DNA from: Cochliopodium minus
Lineage: Eukaryota > Discosea > Himatismenida > Cochliopodiidae
Reading direction: 5' to 3'
Assembly: GCA_024220525.1 (NCBI GenBank)
Contig: JAMYWO010000254.1
Span: 1-57,928 of the forward strand
Length of the DNA stretch: 57,928 bases
Shown piece by piece: positions 31,137-41,505 of this stretch. A program made the translations under genes and the position numbers. The notes beneath the pieces were generated by a model. The model saw only the letters and a list, made by a program, of their open reading frames with translations. It was not told where the DNA came from and made no database searches. The number at the start of each line of letters is the position of its first letter. The first letter of the stretch is position 1.

Positions 31137-34100
31137 ATGCAAGTCACTAAGAAAAATTTTAAAGAATTGTTACCCCAAATATTAGAATCTATCAAAAAAT
31201 GCGATTTCATTGCTATTGATACAGAATTTACAGGTATAATAATAAATTTATGTCTTTTTCATTTGTAAATGGAAATGGAAAAAAGGAAAATATATCAGAA
31301 TAAATGAGTTTATCATCACATACATCAATATTAGTGTTGAATATTTGATTAGATAAGCAAAATATAAAATATATAAATTTTGCATCAAGCTTTATAAATA
31401 AAGTCATTTTCATAAAGTAAAACTAAACAATCTATTCAAACAAATTTCATTTAAATAAAGGATTACATAGCGAAAATGAAAAAGATAATCTATTTGACAC
31501 TGTTCAAGAAAGATATGATAGATATACAAAGAACAAAAGCGATTTTTTGATAATCCAATACGGATTGTGCATATTCGAGTGGGACAAAGAAGAAAAGAAG
31601 TACAAAGTGAAAGTGTACAATTTCTATGTGTTTCCAGAAAAGTTGGATTTTCTTGAGAGATGGTTTAGTTGCCAAGTCAGTTCTCTAAAGTTCCTGTCAT
31701 CTCACAATTTCGATTTCAACAAATTAATATATGAAGGTAAATTTTTTTTGAAATTTTTCATTTAAAAGTTTTTTCAATTTAACAAAAAAAAAAAAATTTT
31801 AAAATTCAATAAAATTAAAATAAAACAACATTTGGTACATGTCCAAAATTTACAACTTTGTTAGTAGATATTAATTTATAACTAACAAAATTTAAAATTT
31901 TGAACATCTCAAATCAAGAATTATTGGTTGATTTATTGAAAAATGTTTTAAAAAATTATCAGATGTTTATTTAGAAAAAGTTTAAACATTTTACACTTCA
32001 AATTCGAATTTTTTATTTTTTTTTTCCAAAAGGAATAAACTACTTGTCAAAGCACGACCAAGAAAAATCTCTCCAAGTTTTGCAAGAAAAAAGAAATTCG
32101 GAAATCCAGCTCATCAACCGAAAAGACATCAACTACATCAACGAAGTGGTCAGCAAAATAAAAGACTGGAAAGAAACCAATCCCAAAGAAAACGAACAAC
32201 TAACCCTAGATTCTTGTAACGCTTACAAAAGAAAACTCCTTTATTCCGCCATTCCCAAGTATTTCGATGATTTGATTCTTGACAGCGTTTTTTCTAATGA
32301 CAATCGCAACAAAGCTGTTCGTTGTACTTTGATGCCTAAGTCTCTAGTAGAGGTGGAGAAGGGGAAGCAGAGTTCTTTGTTGGAAAATGAATTAAATGCT
32401 CAGAAAGGTAGATTTATAAATTTTTTTAATTTATTTTAATTTTTTGTTTTAATTTTTTGTGAATTAATTTTTTATAATTTTTTTCTTAAAAATTATTTTC
32501 ATATTATTTAATTTTTTTTGTTTTTTGAAAAGTTTTCATTTGATTTTATTTTTTTATATTTTATTCATTTTTATTTATTTTTATTTACTAGGTTTCACTG
32601 AAATAATAGAAGCAATAACTTCTTCCAAGAAAGTAGTGGTAGGACATAACATGTTCACTGATTTGGTGTTGTCTTACAGACAATTCATCTCTCCTCTTCC
32701 TAAAGACTTGTCAGACATCAAAAAAGAATTTTCAAAGTCTTTCCCTCTCTTATTTGACAACAGAAATTTAGCTAGAAGACTTTCTGCAAGAGTAAGATAA
32801 AAACAAACAAAAGTTTTTTTTTCAACATTATTAATTTTCTAAAAAGAAAAAATTAGGGACTTATGGTTTAAAATTTTTTTAAAATTTTTATTTTTTCACT
32901 TTTTTTATTTGTTATTTTTAATCATTTTAATTTATTTTTTTTATTTTTTTTATTTTTTACTTTTATTATTTTTTTTTTAATCATTTTAATTTATTTTTTC
33001 ACTTTTTAACTTTCTTTTATTTTTTTTTTTTTATTTTTAATTTATTTTTTCACTTTTTATTTATTTTTTCACTTATGTTTAAAATTTTTTTTATTTTTTT
33101 AATTTTTTACTTTCTTTTATTTATTATTTTTTTTTTTTAATCAATTTAATTTATTTTTCACTTTTTTACTTTCTTTTATTTTTTTTTTTTATCATTTTTA
33201 TTTATGTTTTTATTTTTATTTTATTTTAGTTCTTTCGGACATTTTCGAAAAAGTCACAACAGAAACGTGTTTCACAGACATCATGCCTCCTTTCGAGTTC
33301 GATAAGGAATCCTCCGAAAGATATGAACTCCACAACAAATTATCTAACAAACCAACCACCTCTAATTTTGAGCATGAAGCAGGTAAAAATTAAATCTAAA
33401 ATAAAAAATATAAAATTTTAAATTAAATTAATTAAATTAATTAAATTAAAATTTAAAAAATAAATCAATATTTAAATTAAAAATTTAAAAATTTTTAAAA
33501 TGAATAATAAAAAAAATCAAAATTTAAATAAATTCAAAAAATTTAAAATTTAAATTTAAATTTAATAATCAATTAAAAATTTTCTTTTTAAACCAGGTTA
33601 CGACGCTTTTATTTCTGGTTATTCTTTTTTAAGCCTTATAAGTTATTCTCTTTTGGAGGATAACAAAAAATTGGAGTTCCCTCTTTTTGGAGAGAACGGA
33701 AGCACTGTGCCCTCTTTGTTGAAAGAATTTTTAAACGTGATCCCAATATCCAACTCTTATTTTGACTTATATATTGATCAAGAAAATAGTAAAAGAAAAT
33801 TTTTTTATTTTTTATTTTTTATTTAATATTTTATTTAATATTTTATTTTTATTTTTTATTTCTATTTTTATTTTTATTTTTATTTTTATTTTTATTTTTA
33901 TTTTTATTTTTATTTTTATTTTTATTTTTATTTTTATTTTTGTTTTTTTATTTTATTTTTATTTTTATTTTTATTTTATTTTATTTTTATTTTCTACTTT
34001 TATTTTTACTTTTCTATTTTTTATTTTTATTTAATCATATTAGAATATTTTACCATCATTTTTTTTAATTTTATACTTTTATTATTTATATTTATTTTTT

Positions 34101-34474
34101 ACTTTTTATTTTATTGAATCATTTTAGAATATTTTACCATCATTTTTTTCATAATTATTTTTTAAATTTTTTTAATTTCCATTTAAAAATTTTTTTTAGT
34201 GTTTTCTGAAATTGAGAACGTGATCCATTTAGAAACACCAGAAAATTACGACATCAGAAAAATTTCGGAATATCTCAGCGAATATGGCCACGTGACCGTC
34301 AAAAAAGAGAAGAACGAGGTGTTGTTTTGTATGGGCAACATGGACAAAAACGAAAAGTTAGACAAAATCTTCTTTGATCTCAAAAACAAGTTTTCTTCGA
34401 ATAATCTCAAGTTTAACAAGTGGGACGAAATTTTGATTAAAATTCATGGTTATAAGAAGAAACTTCAAAATTAA
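31137..34474 (+). CDS. PARN: Poly(A)-specific ribonuclease (PARN/CAF1 family)
   Basis: DEDDh 3' exonuclease that removes poly(A) and trims telomerase and H/ACA RNAs. Exons 31137-31233, 31461-31736, 32033-32407, 32592-32791, 33230-33382, 33597-33788 and 34200-34474. All four metal ligands are visible: Asp and Glu in FIAIDTEFTG, Asp in VVGHNMFTDLVL, and Asp in EHEAGYDAFISGYSF; the DEDDh His is in the same FEHEAGYDAF segment. GLHSENEKDNLFDTVQERYD and LIIQYGLCIFEWDKEEKKY fit the PARN N-terminal nuclease fold, and the exon-3 region matches the R3H insertion. Exon 4 to exon 5 does not keep frame with canonical GT..AG (the protein wants R-V-L-S-D-I-F-E), so a one-base assembly error or odd splice is likely. 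The C-terminus is shorter than in human PARN. Confidence 0.92.
33838..34036. repeat. TTTTTA/ATTTTT hexamer microsatellite
   Basis: Some 25-30 near-perfect copies of TATTTT form the core of the last PARN intron. The strand is pure pyrimidine apart from single A residues. In one frame it reads as an IFIFIF string, which is an artefact. Confidence 0.9.
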
Positions 34475-34693
34475 AAATTTATTTCATTTATTGTATTATT
34501 TTTTCTTTTTTAATTAATTTTGTTAAAATTTTTTCATTTTAAATTAATAATGGAAAAACTAGAATTAAAACTTTTTTGACTGAAACCTGTTGTCCTTATT
34601 TAAACCCAATTTAATAAAATTAATTAAACAAAATTAAAAAAGATTTTAAAATAATATAAAAATAAAAAATAAAAAATAAAAAATAAAATAAAA

Positions 34694-36069
34694 ATGAAGA
34701 TAAACCAAAGAAAAATATTCAAAAAAATTTTTAAAGGACAATCCAAATTATATTCAACAAATATTAATGTAGATTTCAGCAATAGTGAAGAATATAAAGG
34801 AAAACATGGACCAAAATATCTCAATCATACCCCCACAACGAATCTTCAAAAGTAAAAAAAAATAAAGAACAAATGGGTTCATAAAATAGAATGAATGGAA
34901 TTTACAGAAAAATTTAAAAATAACACAACCAGATTATATCATTTTCAAAAAAAATTTATATTTATAATTTTATATTATTAATAATATTTCTCTGAAATTG
35001 AAATTTAAACCAATAAAAGTTTTAATTTTAAATTAATTGATTAAAAATTCTAGATTGGGCCTTGCTGTTTCTTCCGCAATAGGAGGATTCATAGATCCAA
35101 ACAGAACAGACTACATAGCAGTGTTAGGAGAAACGACTGGTGCTTTTCCACTCTCTCAAATAAGGATCAAAATGCTAAAAGACGAAACTGGTATAAAAAA
35201 GTTATATTCAAAAAAAATATTTTATTAATTAAAATTAAATTATTTGTTCAAAAAAAATTTTTTAAAAAAATTATTTAAAAAATGATTAATAAATTTTTAA
35301 AAAGGAAAAAAAATTTTGGAGGAAAAGCCACTTGTTAGAAACATTGATGTCCAAAGATTCTCAGAGTTGAAAGAAGGCACTTTTGGGAGAGCTTACTATG
35401 ACTTCATGAGAATCAGAGGCTTCAAGGCTGAAGAAAGAACTAAGGTGAGGTAAAAAATTAAATTTAAATTTAATAAAAAAAATAATAAAAAAATTGAAAT
35501 TAAAAATTTTAAATTAAATTAGAATAAAATTGAAATTAAATTAATTAAATAAATTAAAAATGAAATTTATTATTTAGATTTGTTGATGACCCAGAATTAG
35601 CTTATATCATTAATAGATACAGAGAAGTACATGACTTTTGGCACTTGTTATTCGGAATGGAGACGACTGTAGTTGGGGAGATCGGACTAAAGTGGATAGA
35701 TTTGTTGCAAACTGGACTTCCAATGACGTAATAATAAATTATTAAAAAAAAAAAAAATATAAAAAATTAAAAAATTAAAAAAAATTAAATTAAAAAATTA
35801 AAAGTTAAAAAAATTAAATTAAAAATTAAAAAAATTAAAAAAAAAAAATTTTTAAAAAAAAAAGATTTTTGGCTTCTTTTGTTGGACCTTTGCGCTTGCC
35901 TTTTAGTGAAAAGAAATTATTAGTTACCAAGATGATTCCTTGGGCAATTGACAATTCTTTGAGGGTCCCTTTCTTACTCAACATCTATTATGAAAAACAC
36001 TTTGAGGAGGACTTGAGTGATCTCAGAAACAAACTGAAAATAAAACCTTATGATCCTCATTTCAAATAA
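34694..36069 (+). CDS. COQ4: Ubiquinone biosynthesis protein COQ4
   Basis: Mitochondrial matrix scaffold and C1-decarboxylase of coenzyme Q synthesis. Exons 34694-34851, 35054-35190, 35305-35449, 35578-35727 and 35865-36069 give 264 residues. The N-terminus ([20 protein letters not shown]) is basic and acid-free, as expected of a mitochondrial presequence. Family hallmarks: [47 protein letters not shown] with the zinc motif H-D-x-x-H..E ([17 protein letters not shown]), and [20 protein letters not shown]. Length agrees with other COQ4 proteins. All introns are A-rich in the sense strand. Presence of COQ4 implies an aerobic, ubiquinone-using organism. Confidence 0.95.
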
Positions 36070-36115
36070 AAAAAAAAAAAAATTAAATCAAGTTAAAATA
36101 AATTTAAATAATTAT

Positions 36116-38818
36116 TTAATTCCCTTCTTTATTAATTCCTTCATTAATTTCTTGCAGTATTTCTTTCTTTTCAGTTTGATTTGGCATTTCTTCATTTACT
36201 TTCTCAACATTAGATTGTTGTGAAAGAGAATTAAGTTTGGATTGCAAAAGATTCAAAAGATCATTGTCATTCTTAAGGACANNNNNNNNNNNNNNNNNNN
36301 NNNNNNNNNNNNNNNNNNNNNNNNNNNNNNNNNNNNNNNNNNNNNNNNNNNNNNNNNNNNNNNNNNNNNNNNNNNNNNNNNAAGCAAATCCACTGGTGAG
36401 GAACCAACCAAACTTTCAAAGAATCTTCAAATTCCTGATCCTTTACATCAGAGACATCACTTTTTTCATCTCCAACTTTTACACTTTCGATATTACTATT
36501 GTTGTTAATTTCAATATTAAAATCTTGATTATCATCAATTTTTTCATTATTTTCTTCAACTTTAAAACTATCAGTGTTTGTTATTTCATTATTTACAAAA
36601 TTATTACTATTTTCGATAATTTTTTCATTGTCATTACTCATTTCACTTTCGTCTTCGCTTTCACTCTCACTTTGGTTTTTGAAGAGGGAAACGGAGGGAA
36701 AATATTTCCTCTGTCCAGAACAAGACAGGAGATAGGGCAAAGAAGGGTGGTACTCAACAGAATTCAAGCAGTCCTCATGCAGTTTTTTTTTCTCCACCAA
36801 TTTCCCCTCCTCTCCGTTTAAATCGAAAACAAATAAGTTTCCGTCACTTGATCCACTAACCAAGTAATTGTTGCCTTTTTAATTAAAAAAAAATTGAAAT
36901 TTTAATTTAAGAAAATAAAAAATTTGAATTAAAAAATGTAAATAAATAAATTTAAATAAATATTCAATGAAAATAAAAATTTTTTAAAAATAATGAAAAA
37001 TAAAAAATAAAATATTTATTAAAGCAAATTATCTGAAAAAAAATGAAATAAATAAAAAAATTAAAAAATGAAAAAATTTAAAAAATGGTTTACTTTTGTC
37101 CAAATCGAAAGTAATGCGTTGATTTGTTTGAGAAACCCTTTGTAACTTGAAAAGAGGCTTCTTAAGCTTTCTTAAATCCCAACAAAAGATGAAATTGTCT
37201 TTACGAGCACCAGAGTAAAGTTGGTTGCCACACGCGCTGAATTTCAAATGAGTAACCCCTCCTGTGTGTCCCTTCATTGATTTTATCATTTTTCCATTGT
37301 TTGGGTCCCATAACCCCAATTTTTTCGAGTAACTTCCACAAGCTAACATCTTTTTTTTTAAAAAAATTAAAATAATATATTTGAAAATTTAAATTTGAAA
37401 TACATCAAAAAATAAGTTTTTAAAAAATAAAAATAAGTTCAAAAAAAAAATTATTTAGTTTATAAAATGAAAAATAAATAAAAAATAATTTTATACCAAT
37501 AAATTATTATTAAATAAAAATTTTATTAAAAATTTATATTATAACAAAAATTTATAAAGTTTAAAAAAAAAATAATTGTGAAATAAAATTAAAAAAAAAA
37601 ATTTATTCAAGTTAAAATAAAATGAAAAATAAAAAATTAAAAAATAAAATTAAGTTGAAAAAATAAAAATTTATGACTTTTGAATCCATTTCTTTATTTT
37701 TTTAAAACGAAAAAAATTTTTTTTACCTTATTATCATTTTTCATATCTATAGCACCAATGATTCCTTCATAACCATTAGTATGTTTGTTTCTCCTTTCGA
37801 AAGTTTTTATGGTGTCGATTTCTCTGCCAGGAATGGACACATCAAACACCTTCACGTTGTTCATATATCCTCCATAAAGTTTTTCTCCTGTTTTATCAAA
37901 TGAGAGAGAAATAGCATAATCCAATTCGTCAAGGTGACTGTATCCTGATGAAAAATCGAAATTCAATTTTTCATCATTTTTATTTTCATTTTATATTTTT
38001 TCTTTTTTTATTTTATTTTTTTGATTTTTTTTTTTAATTAATTTTTATTTTTATTTCTTATTTTTTGATTTTAGATTTTTATTTTATTCATTTTTCATCA
38101 TTATTTATAATTTATTTCAAATTTTTTTATTTTTTATTTTTATTTTTATTTTTTATTTTTTATTTTATTTTTTTCTTTTTTATTTTACTTACCATTGAAA
38201 CTTCCTCTTGTCTTTCCTGTGTACGCATCCCATAACCTAATTGGCTGATCTTTAGCAGTGGAAACAAAAAAGCAAGTAGTAGGATCCAAAGAGTGCATCT
38301 TGGGAAACCAAGCGAAATCATAAACAGTTTCTGCTTGTTTTATTTTCAAGATTGGTTTAGTTTCTTCAATAACATCATATTGTTGTGAACTAAAAAAAAA
38401 AATTTAAAAAAATTTAAAATTTAAATTGTGGCGCCAAGATTTTCTTTTACTTCGCTGAAAAATTGAATAATCTTAGGTATTTATCTTCGCTGTTCGATAG
38501 ATAGCATGTACCATCTGGAGCCCATTTGCATCCTTTCAGATAATTGTTGTATTTCTTCTCTTCCTGCTTGAATTCTTGCTCTGCCTTTGTTAAGAGGGTA
38601 TATCCACCTTCCTTGAAGTCAGATCCATGCAGCAATGATAAATGATAGCTAACAGAGTAATTATTGTAGTTATAATCTGTTGTATAGGTGTTATTGTGTT
38701 GATAATCTGTTGTATTATTATTATTGTTTTCAATTAAAAGATTATTATCTTCATTGATTGATTCATCTATTAATTTGGGTTTCTTTGATGGATTGGGTAA
38801 TATTTCTTCATCGTTCAT
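36116..38818 (-). CDS. WRAP53: WD40 protein WRAP53/TCAB1 (telomerase Cajal body protein), interrupted by N gap
   Basis: Binds the CAB box of H/ACA scaRNAs and telomerase RNA. Minus-strand exons from ATG 38818: an Asn/Thr-rich N-tail then [52 protein letters not shown] (38390-38195); [20 protein letters not shown] (37960-37730); [40 protein letters not shown] and [14 protein letters not shown] (37349-37095); and [40 protein letters not shown] (36880-36640). The WxPDGxC, GARKD and TNQRI..FDLD words are specific to this family. The 100-N gap lies inside the acidic C-terminal part; the gap size may be nominal, so the frame across it is not proven. The tail after the gap ([20 protein letters not shown]) ends at stop 36116. 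Confidence 0.9.
36282..36381. other. Assembly gap (100 N)
   Basis: Exactly 100 N, the conventional scaffold-gap length, within the 3' part of the WRAP53 gene. Confidence 0.99.
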
Positions 38819-38975
38819 TTTTTTATTTATTTTATATAAAAAAATAAAATTAATAATTTTTCTCGAATCAAAAAAACTTGTCAAAGAAAAAAAAAAAAAC
38901 TTTTTTTCAAAATTATTTTTTTCAAAATTTTTAATCATGATTTAATTTTTATTGTTTTAAATTTTTTTTATAAAG

Positions 38976-39612
38976 TTAATTATTTTTTAGATCGTAATTC
39001 AAAGTCTTGACAGGCAATCCTTCGGTGAAAGCATAGCCAGTGTAGCCCTTCTCCAATTTAGGAACACGTTCACCTTTGATTGTCAAGTGTCTTCTATTGA
39101 CAGGTTTTTTAGTACGATGCAACTTGGAAAGTTTACCTTTAAAAAATGAATAAAAAAAAAAAGATAAATAAAATAAATTTTTTATTAAAAATAAAAAAAA
39201 TAAATTCAAATAATTTCTTTTTCTTTACCCAATTTTTCTCTTTCTGCGACGATGTGATAGTTTTTAGGGAAAAAAGTTCTATGTATGTACAACCAAGTGA
39301 ATGGGAGAAGATTGGCAGCAATAGGAACCTTTATTAAAGATAAATTAAAAATAAAAAAGTTACAATATTAAAGAAATAAAAATTAAAAAAATATTAAAAT
39401 TAAAATTAAAAAATTAAAAATTAAAAAATTAAAAAATTAATTTTATTTTTTTACCATTAAGACAAGAAACCAATGTTGAGGATTTGCGAGCAAACGGTAG
39501 TAAGTGAAGTAGATGTTGTAACCAAGAGAAGTGCTTGGGAACAATGCACAATAAATTATACACCATATAAAGATCAAGAAAAGTGACAACCAAACAACGA
39601 GATGGTGAAACC
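38976..39612 (-). CDS. C-terminal fragment of a P4-ATPase (phospholipid flippase)
   Basis: Three minus-strand exons (39612-39458, about 39326-39233, about 39136-38976) form an uninterrupted tail of about 135 residues: HHLVVWLSLFLIFIWCIIYC, YNIYFTYYRLLANPQHWFLV, the family end-motif region AANLLPFTWLYIHRTFFPKN with YHIV, and a basic tail finishing GYTGYAFTEGLPVKTL. This is the last two or three transmembrane helices plus the cytosolic tail of type IV P-type ATPases (the G-F/Y-A-F-S/T near the end is typical). The first exon has a good acceptor (AAAATAG|GTTTC) but nothing coding lies upstream: within 280 bases an opposed gene begins. The remaining roughly 1,000 residues are absent, so the gene is truncated by rearrangement or mis-assembly. 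Confidence 0.75.
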
Positions 39613-39889
39613 TATTTTAAAAAATAATGTAATGAAAAATAAAAAGAAATTTAACAAAAAAATAAAATTTAACAAATAAAAAATAAATTAAATGAAATTA
39701 AAAAATTAATGAAAAAAAAAATAAAAAATAAAAAATAATAAAAATAATAAAAATAATAAAAATAATAAAAAATAATAATATAATAAAATAATAAAAAATA
39801 ATAATATAATAAAATAAAAATAATATAAAATAAAAAAATGTAAAAATAAAAAATGAAAAAATGTAAAAATTCCTTTATATTTTTAAAAG
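39613..39889. other. Low-complexity seam between two 5'-truncated opposed genes
   Basis: On the left, a minus-strand acceptor leads into the P4-ATPase tail. On the right, a plus-strand acceptor (TTTTAAAAG|GAAAATTC) leads into an exonuclease-family C-terminus. Both expect upstream exons that are not here. The space between is AATAATAA/AAAATAATATAAT filler, so two introns appear to have been fused head to head within simple sequence. Confidence 0.65.
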
Positions 39890-41463
39890 GAAAATTCAAT
39901 GAATATACTTATATGTTGATGCCATGTTTGGAAACAGCAAAAATATTCTTCAAAGAAATCGTAAAAGAAAAACTTCCTCCCCTGATGAAATTTGAAAGTG
40001 TGTACAACGGAAAAAGAAAAGTGTTCGACCCAAACATCAACAAAAAAGTAGTGTGTTTCTCAGGCGAAAATCTTAAATTTTCAAACTTTATAAATTATTC
40101 TAATTGTACTAATTTCACCAAAGATTTTTGTGGGATGATCGATTATATTTTTGTTAACGAAAAAATTAATGTGGTGGAAAAATTCCGCTTTTTTGACGAA
40201 AAAATGAAAAAAAAAATTTCATCTTTTGATGAAAAAGATTTCGGGGAGGAGGGTTTGGAGGAAGTGGATTTTGTTAATTTTATTTTTGATTTTTTCACTT
40301 TTAATCAGAAACATACCTCATTCCCTTTTTGTTTGCCCAATGAGGATTGGCCTTCTGACCATTTTGCTCTTTCCGCCATTCTACAACTTTCTTTTGTTGA
40401 CAAAGTTGAAGAAATTGGTCCTCTTAATGACAATTTGAATTGTGATTTAAAGAAGGAAGTAACTAATTTTGATAATAACATTGTTGATAATGTTAAAAAT
40501 GAGGCTGTTAATTCAAATTTTATCCCTGTTATTCAAGATCTTCCCAACGAAAGTGATAAATCAGTTAATGTAAACAAAATCATTGAATCAAGTAACAATG
40601 AAAAAATTGATAACAAAGACAAGAACAATAACAATATTAATGAAAATAACTCTTCCACAAGTTCACAAACAAACATTACAAGTGAAAAGCCAGTTTGGAA
40701 GCCAAAGAAAGTGTCGAAGAAAATAGGAAACCTCACAATAACTCTTACTTCTCCATCTCCGAGACACAATGTCAAATGGTTTTACTCGAAATGCCTGTCC
40801 AAAAAAAGCGAAATGAACATCACCGAAACATGTTCCCTTTGTAAGAAAGAATCTCCTTTCATCGCCTGGCATTTGATTACAGAATGCGAAGTAATAAAAG
40901 AAATAGAGTTTCACATCCCCAAACTCTCCAATTATGAAATTCCCCTCGATGTAAAATCATTTTTCAGAGAAGACCGCATTTATTATTCTATTCATGGTGG
41001 AAAGAACATGATTGTTTCTTATTATTGGACTATAAACTATGCCATTTGGAGATTTTACCGCTTTTTTTCGGATCATTTCAAAAACAAACCCTCTTTTCTT
41101 CCTTTGTACTCTTATTTCTTTTATTTTGTTTCTGTTGAAGAATATATGCTCCTCAAGTATGCTTCCTACTATGACCATAAGAAATATACAAAGCCCGACA
41201 GTAGATGGAACAGTCTGAGTCTTTTTTATGAGTTTAAGTTTCCCTTCATTCCAAAAAAGAAGAAGAAGAAACTCCGCAAACCTGTCTCTTTTAATTACAA
41301 ACTCAACAATAGTGGAAAAGACTTGGAGATTGACTTTTTCGAGCCTCAATTAGTTGTCAACTCTTTCGTCAACATGAAAAATTTGTTGAGAAGCTTCAAA
41401 CAAAAGATGTTTCTTTCTTCAAAAAAAATCAATCATTCAATTGATCAATCAAATGTTTATTAA
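39890..41463 (+). CDS. CCR4/PDE12-like exonuclease C-terminus with reverse-transcriptase-type zinc knuckle
   Basis: One open frame of about 524 residues; ATG 39853 lies 37 bases upstream of an AAAAG acceptor, so the true 5' end is probably lost. The N-terminal part matches the second half of the endonuclease/exonuclease/phosphatase fold of the Nocturnin, ANGEL and PDE12 group: FTKDFCGMIDYIFV, then LPNEDWPSDHFALSAILQL with the catalytic Asp-His pair. A long Asn/Lys/Glu-rich linker follows. Next come ETCSLCKKESPFIAWHLITE plus C (C-x2-C-x9-H-x4-C, about 40830-40893), the layout of the zf-RVT knuckle at the end of non-LTR reverse transcriptases, and a Trp/Tyr-rich region (YYWTINYAIWRFYRFFSDHF) like that following the knuckle in LINEs. 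No reverse-transcriptase palm domain lies between. It could be a host fusion, a captured element tail, or part of the neighbouring rearrangement. Confidence 0.6.
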
Positions 41464-41505
41464 AAAATAAATAAATAAAAATTTATAAATTGAATAAAAA
41501 AAAAA

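Noticed and set aside
33762-34034. Frame coding IFIFIFIF
   Set aside because: A hexamer microsatellite in a PARN intron, not a protein.
31233-36069. Gene-wide strand asymmetry of introns (all T-rich or all A-rich within one gene)
   Set aside because: COQ4 introns are all A-rich and the ELWxxDGT-type genes mostly T-rich, but PARN mixes strongly T-rich and A-rich introns, so the rule fails.
36237-36821. Plus-strand frame running across the N gap
   Set aside because: The opposite strand carries clear WRAP53 sequence; translating through N is not evidence of coding.
40533-41349. Long minus-strand frames opposite the nuclease/zinc-knuckle ORF
   Set aside because: The plus-strand frame is much longer and carries recognisable motifs; the antisense frames have none.
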